NCBI GenBank assembly: GCA_902591665.1
Contig: CACJBO010000002.1
Span: 87,398 to 151,397, forward strand
Length of the DNA: 64,000 bases
Direction of reading: 5' to 3'
From: an uncultured SAR86 cluster bacterium
GTDB lineage: Bacteria; Pseudomonadota; Gammaproteobacteria; Magnimaribacterales; D2472
Shown: piece after piece, positions 59,836 to 64,000 of the stretch
Layout: the number at the start of each line of letters is the position of its first letter
Position numbering within the stretch: the stretch's first letter is position 1
Notes under the pieces: model-generated
What the model was told of the DNA's origin: nothing
Databases searched by the model: none
The model's input: only the letters and a program-made list of their open reading frames with translations
Made by a program: the position numbers and the translations under genes

Positions 59836-60148
59836 CTAGCAAAACTCCTTTTAAGTATGTTGTTTCTTCATTGCTGACAGCTATAACATCAATTAATTTA
59901 TTTAACTGTCTTAATATTTGTCTCATAAGTGAATCAGAAACCAATGTTTGTATAGTTAATCTAGATATTTCATTTTCTTTGAATTTAGTTTCTAATTGTT
60001 CTTCAATAAATTTATAGGGTGTAAAATCATCTACCGGATCAACATGAAGGCTTTCAATGTTATATCCTCTTTGATGAAATAGGCCAACAACTCTAACTAA
60101 AGCACCGGGTTTATTTTCCATTATTAGAGTAAGTTTTCTTTTTATCAT
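59819..60148 (-). CDS. ilvH: Acetolactate synthase small subunit, short form
   Basis: [34 protein letters not shown] domain; only 109 aa. Confidence 0.92.
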   Translation of the reverse strand: MIKRKLTLIMENKPGALVRVVGLFHQRGYNIESLHVDPVDDFTPYKFIEEQLETKFKENEISRLTIQTLVSDSLMRQILRQLNKLIDVIAVSNEETTYLKGVLLDENLL

Positions 60149-61890
60149 GTCTTCTTATCCTTTGATAACCACATGTCTTCTAAACTGTTATTTGCAATAA
60201 GCATTGGATAAACATGCTCTGCAGGATCAACGTATACATCTACGAATACTAATCTATCTTTCATAGAAAATGCTTTTTCTAGTGCTGATTTTAGTTCAGA
60301 ATTTTTTTCTACTTTAATGCCAACGTGGCCATATGATTCTGCAAGTTTCACAAAATCAGGCAGAGAGTTTTGATATGTACTCTGTGAATGTCTGCCTCCA
60401 TAATTCATATCTTGCCACTGCTTTACCATACCAAGAGCTTCATTATTAATATTTATGATTTTGATTGGCAGATTGTATTGAAGACATGTAGACAGTTCTT
60501 GAATACACATTTGAATACTTCCTTCGCCAGTAATACATAAAACTTCCTCATTAGGAAAAGCAAATTTAACTCCCATAGCCGCTGGTAAGCCAAATCCCAT
60601 AGTGCCCATGCTACCTGAGTTTATCCACTTTCTTGGTTCATCAAAATGATAGTATTGAGCAGCAAACATTTGATGTTGTCCTACATCTGAAGTCACATAG
60701 GCTTTGCCTTCTGTAATGTTATAAACATGCTGTACTACTGCTTGAGGCAGTATAGGATTTTCATCTGATTCATTCTTATATAATTCATAATTTAGACCAT
60801 GAGATGATTTCCAATTTTGAATCTGATCGTGCCACGGCTGAAGTGTGTCTTTATTGTATTGATCTAGTTTTGTTTCAAGTAACTTTATCATTGCAGACAA
60901 AGAATTTTTTACTTGTCCGAAAACTGCAATATTTGCTTCAATTATTTTTGAAACTGAAGAGTGGTCTACATCCAAATGGATTACTTTGGCACCAGGTGAG
61001 AATTTAGATGGATTATTAGTTATACGGTCATCAAATCTTGCACCAATTGCAATTATCAAATCGGCGTTGTGCATTGCCATGTTTGCTTGATAAGTCCCAT
61101 GCATACCCAACATTCCTAAAAAACGATGATGAGTTGCAGGATATATCCCAAGACCCATTAAAGTATTTGTTACTGGAGCATCTAAAATTTCATTAAGCCT
61201 AAATAATTCCTCTTCGGCATTACTAGCTATTGCTCCACCCCCAGCATATATAACTGGTCTTTTAGCATTCAGCAGCTCAGTAACAGCCCTTTCTATTTGA
61301 TTTTCATCTGGTTCTACTGGCGGGTTGTAAGATCTGATATTCGCTTTTTTTGGATACTCATATTCAAATAAATTGTCTGGAGCTGTCATATCTTTTGGTA
61401 TGTCTATAACAACTGGACCTGGTCTACCTGAAGTAGCAACATGAAAAGCTTCTTTTACAATCTTAGGAATTTCATTAGCATCAAAGACACAATAACTATG
61501 TTTCACTACTGGCCTTGAAATACCAATCATATCTGTTTCTTGAAATGCATCAGTTCCAATGAGATGACTGGCTACTTGTCCAGAAATCACCACCATAGGA
61601 ATAGAGTCCATAAATGCAGTTGCAATACCGGTTATGGCATTAGTTGCTCCTGGTCCAGAGGTAACTAACACAACTCCGGGTTTTCCAGTTGACCTTGCAT
61701 AACCATCAGCTGCATGAGTAGCTCCTTGTTCATGCCTAACAAGAATGTGCTCTATTTTGTCTTGTCTAAATATAGCATCATAAATATGCAGAGCTGCTCC
61801 GCCTGGATAGCCAAATATAAGCTCCACACCCTCGTCATGAAGCGCGTGCATAAGCATGTCTGCACCAGATAATTTCAATTTAGTACCCAT
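60145..61890 (-). CDS. ilvB: Acetolactate synthase large subunit
   Basis: GYPGGAALHIYDAI, VRHEQGATHAADGYAR; ThDP-binding GEGSIQMCIQELST. Confidence 0.95.
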   Translation of the reverse strand: MGTKLKLSGADMLMHALHDEGVELIFGYPGGAALHIYDAIFRQDKIEHILVRHEQGATHAADGYARSTGKPGVVLVTSGPGATNAITGIATAFMDSIPMVVISGQVASHLIGTDAFQETDMIGISRPVVKHSYCVFDANEIPKIVKEAFHVATSGRPGPVVIDIPKDMTAPDNLFEYEYPKKANIRSYNPPVEPDENQIERAVTELLNAKRPVIYAGGGAIASNAEEELFRLNEILDAPVTNTLMGLGIYPATHHRFLGMLGMHGTYQANMAMHNADLIIAIGARFDDRITNNPSKFSPGAKVIHLDVDHSSVSKIIEANIAVFGQVKNSLSAMIKLLETKLDQYNKDTLQPWHDQIQNWKSSHGLNYELYKNESDENPILPQAVVQHVYNITEGKAYVTSDVGQHQMFAAQYYHFDEPRKWINSGSMGTMGFGLPAAMGVKFAFPNEEVLCITGEGSIQMCIQELSTCLQYNLPIKIININNEALGMVKQWQDMNYGGRHSQSTYQNSLPDFVKLAESYGHVGIKVEKNSELKSALEKAFSMKDRLVFVDVYVDPAEHVYPMLIANNSLEDMWLSKDKKT

Positions 61891-61909
61891 AAAACAAATA
61901 AGAATAGGG

Positions 61910-61938
61910 TTTATATTATTTTACAAGTTAAAAAACAA
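61910..61938 (-). promoter_or_regulatory. Putative promoter of ilvBHC
   Basis: Minus strand TTGTTT-N17-TATAAA about 20 nt upstream of the ilvB ATG. Confidence 0.5.
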
Positions 61939-61953
61939 GTTTTTCTTCTATAT

Positions 61954-62889
61954 TTAGGAATGTTTTTTTATATCTAATATAAGATTATTAATATCTTTAG
62001 GAATAGCAGCTTCATAAGAAATTTGCTTTTTAGTTTCTGGGCACTCAAAAGACAACAATTTTGCGTGCAGAGCTTGTCTTGGAAATGACCTAATTATTTC
62101 TACTAATTCATGTGAAGATTCTTTAGCAACTGATTTTGCAGGGTCATATGTTTTGTCTCCAACTATAGGTAGCTTTTTTGACGATAAATGGACTCTAATC
62201 TGATGAGTGCGACCTGTTTCAATTGATACATCTAAAACCGAATAATTATTAATTCTTTCATTTAATTTTATGAATGTCCTTGCCTCTTTTCCATCAGCTC
62301 TAATTGACATCTTTGTTCTATTAAATTTATCCCTACCAATGGGATCTTCTATTGAAAAACTTCCTAATGTTGATCCGACCACTACTGCTATATATTCTTT
62401 TTTAACATTGCGTTCTTGCATTTGTTGTATAAAGAAATTTCTGAATTTTTCAGTTCTAGCAACCAACAATACTCCAGATGTATCCTTGTCCAACCTATGC
62501 ACAATACCACTTCTGGGTAGATTCACTAATTCAGGATACTTAAAAATTAATCCATTTGCTAAAGTCCCGTCATAACATCCAGACCCCGGATGCATTATCA
62601 ATCCTGGGTTCTTATTAACTATGATGTAATCATCGCAATCATATATAACATCAAAATGAATATCCTCTTTTTCCCATGAAACCTTTTTTTCTTCGATTGG
62701 ATTTATTTCTATCTCGTCGTTTTCTTGAGTCATATCTTTTGGCTTTGAAAGATCGCCATTAATTAAAATTCTTCCTTCTAAAATCCATTTCTTAATCTGA
62801 GTCCTAGAAAAATCAGGAAATAATGATGCAGCAACCTTATCAAGTCTATTATTTGCTAAACTTTTAGGAACATTTTTTATTACTGTCAT
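61954..62889 (-). CDS. rluD: 23S rRNA pseudouridine synthase RluD family
   Basis: S4 domain N-terminus; GIVHRLDKDTSGVLLVARTE; ETGRTHQIRVHLS; divergent from bamD. Confidence 0.93.
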   Translation of the reverse strand: MTVIKNVPKSLANNRLDKVAASLFPDFSRTQIKKWILEGRILINGDLSKPKDMTQENDEIEINPIEEKKVSWEKEDIHFDVIYDCDDYIIVNKNPGLIMHPGSGCYDGTLANGLIFKYPELVNLPRSGIVHRLDKDTSGVLLVARTEKFRNFFIQQMQERNVKKEYIAVVVGSTLGSFSIEDPIGRDKFNRTKMSIRADGKEARTFIKLNERINNYSVLDVSIETGRTHQIRVHLSSKKLPIVGDKTYDPAKSVAKESSHELVEIIRSFPRQALHAKLLSFECPETKKQISYEAAIPKDINNLILDIKKHS

Positions 62890-62960
62890 ACGAACTTTTT
62901 TAAAAAAATTTAATCTAAATATCTGTTTTAAAACCTTAATTACAATTATGCAGGTAAAAT

Positions 62961-63788
62961 ATGCAAATCATGAAACATATAAATAAATTTAAATTCATAT
63001 TTTATTTGCCCATTGTAGCTTTCTTCATGGTTAGTTGTAATTCTGATGGACCTGAAATAGAACAACCAGAAAAAATATATTATGACCAAGCTCAAAGAAG
63101 AATGGCTGCTAAAAATTTTTTTGGAGCTATTGAATCCTTAGAGGCTATTGAAACGAGATATCCTTTCGGCAAATACGCTGAGCAAGCTCAAGTTGAATTA
63201 ATTTATGCTAACTTTATGAATTCAGACAATGAAGCATCTCATGCTGCAGCAGAAAAGTTCATCAGGCTTCATCCAAGACATCCTAATATTGATTATGCTT
63301 ATTTTATGAAAGGACTCTCAAGTTATACAAGAGACGATACTTTAATGGTAAGAATAACTGATACAGACCTCTCCAATAGAGATATCTCTGGTGCAAAACA
63401 ATCATTTGCAGAGTTAACAGAATTTTTGACAAGATTTCCTGATAGTCAATATGCTCCCTACGCAAAACAAAGAAATGTTTATCTCAGAAATATGATTGCA
63501 AGGAATGAACTGGCAGCTGCAGATTATTATCAATCAATCGATGCTCATGTCGCTGCTGTTCGAAGAGCAAAATATGTTATTGAAAACATTCCTAATTCTA
63601 GCGAAAATTTTAGAGCTCTTAAGGTTTTAGAAAAGTCTTATAAAGCTCTAGGTTATGAAGATCTTCGTGAAGATATTCTTAAAATAATACAACTGAACTA
63701 CTCTGACAAAAATATTAGTGAATCAAAAGATTCTGCATGGTCATGGAACTTTCTTAGAAATTCTAAACCTGATCCCAATATAAACTAA
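62961..63788 (+). CDS. bamD: Outer membrane assembly lipoprotein BamD
   Basis: Lipobox-like FFMVSCNSDG; TPR repeats; YFMKGLSSYTRDDT. Confidence 0.94.
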   Translation: MQIMKHINKFKFIFYLPIVAFFMVSCNSDGPEIEQPEKIYYDQAQRRMAAKNFFGAIESLEAIETRYPFGKYAEQAQVELIYANFMNSDNEASHAAAEKFIRLHPRHPNIDYAYFMKGLSSYTRDDTLMVRITDTDLSNRDISGAKQSFAELTEFLTRFPDSQYAPYAKQRNVYLRNMIARNELAAADYYQSIDAHVAAVRRAKYVIENIPNSSENFRALKVLEKSYKALGYEDLREDILKIIQLNYSDKNISESKDSAWSWNFLRNSKPDPNIN

Positions 63789-64000
63789 ATGGTCTTTTTA
63801 AAGATCCTGCCTTTATTAATACCATTAATAATTTTCTTATTACCTATAATTGCCAGAAGCTATCTAAAGTTTTTATTCACAAAGAAAAAAACAAATAAAA
63901 ATGATCAAATGTTCGAGTGCAATAATTGTGGAACATACTCCCACGAATCAATTGTAATTAAGAAAGAGGGTAAAAATTTTTGCTCTAATGAGTGTGCTAG
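63789..64000 (+). CDS. Small membrane-anchored zinc-finger protein, 3'-truncated by the window edge
   Basis: Translation MVFLKILPLLIPLIIFLLPIIARSYLKFLF...FECNNCGTYSHESIVIKKEGKNFCSNECA; one TM then CxxC...CxxxC. Confidence 0.7.
   Translation, partial: MVFLKILPLLIPLIIFLLPIIARSYLKFLFTKKKTNKNDQMFECNNCGTYSHESIVIKKEGKNFCSNECA

Overview
This 64-kb window is AT-rich and gene-dense, and appears to be chromosomal DNA of a streamlined marine gammaproteobacterium. A SAR86-like origin is my inference from the 16S text, gene content and low GC; I ran no search. Most of it is core genome. In window order it carries: ispB(partial)-fabA-fabB, ech, ssb/uvrA, then one continuous minus-strand block of alpha/spc/S10/str/rif-type operons (rplQ through rpoA, secY, S10, fusA, rpsG, rpsL, rpoC, rpoB, rplL, rplJ, rplA, rplK, nusG, secE, tRNA-Trp, tuf, tRNA-Thr, tRNA-Tyr). 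After this come birA, msrA, tRNA-Thr(UGU), an accessory segment at about 37.6-47.1 kb, rnr-like/rlmB/lpxC/secA/yacG/coaE, a complete 5S-23S-16S operon on the minus strand, ilvC-ilvH-ilvB, rluD, bamD and a partial zinc-finger protein gene. The accessory segment holds two exported amidohydrolase-like proteins, a Zn-dependent alcohol dehydrogenase, a small exported His/Cys protein, a TonB-dependent receptor with several His/Asp/Glu tracts, a MerC-like membrane protein and a second TonB receptor. The best candidate for an under-described system is the putative metal (zinc?) acquisition cluster at 40.3-44.4 kb. Other notable points: an rRNA spacer without tRNAs, with extended processing stems; GC-rich discriminators shared by several stable-RNA and translation promoters; a minimal RNase R/II; a SecA whose C-terminus lacks the zinc motif; a short IlvH; and an L10 leader mis-called as coding sequence in the ORF track. 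No CRISPR array, transposase or phage gene was seen.
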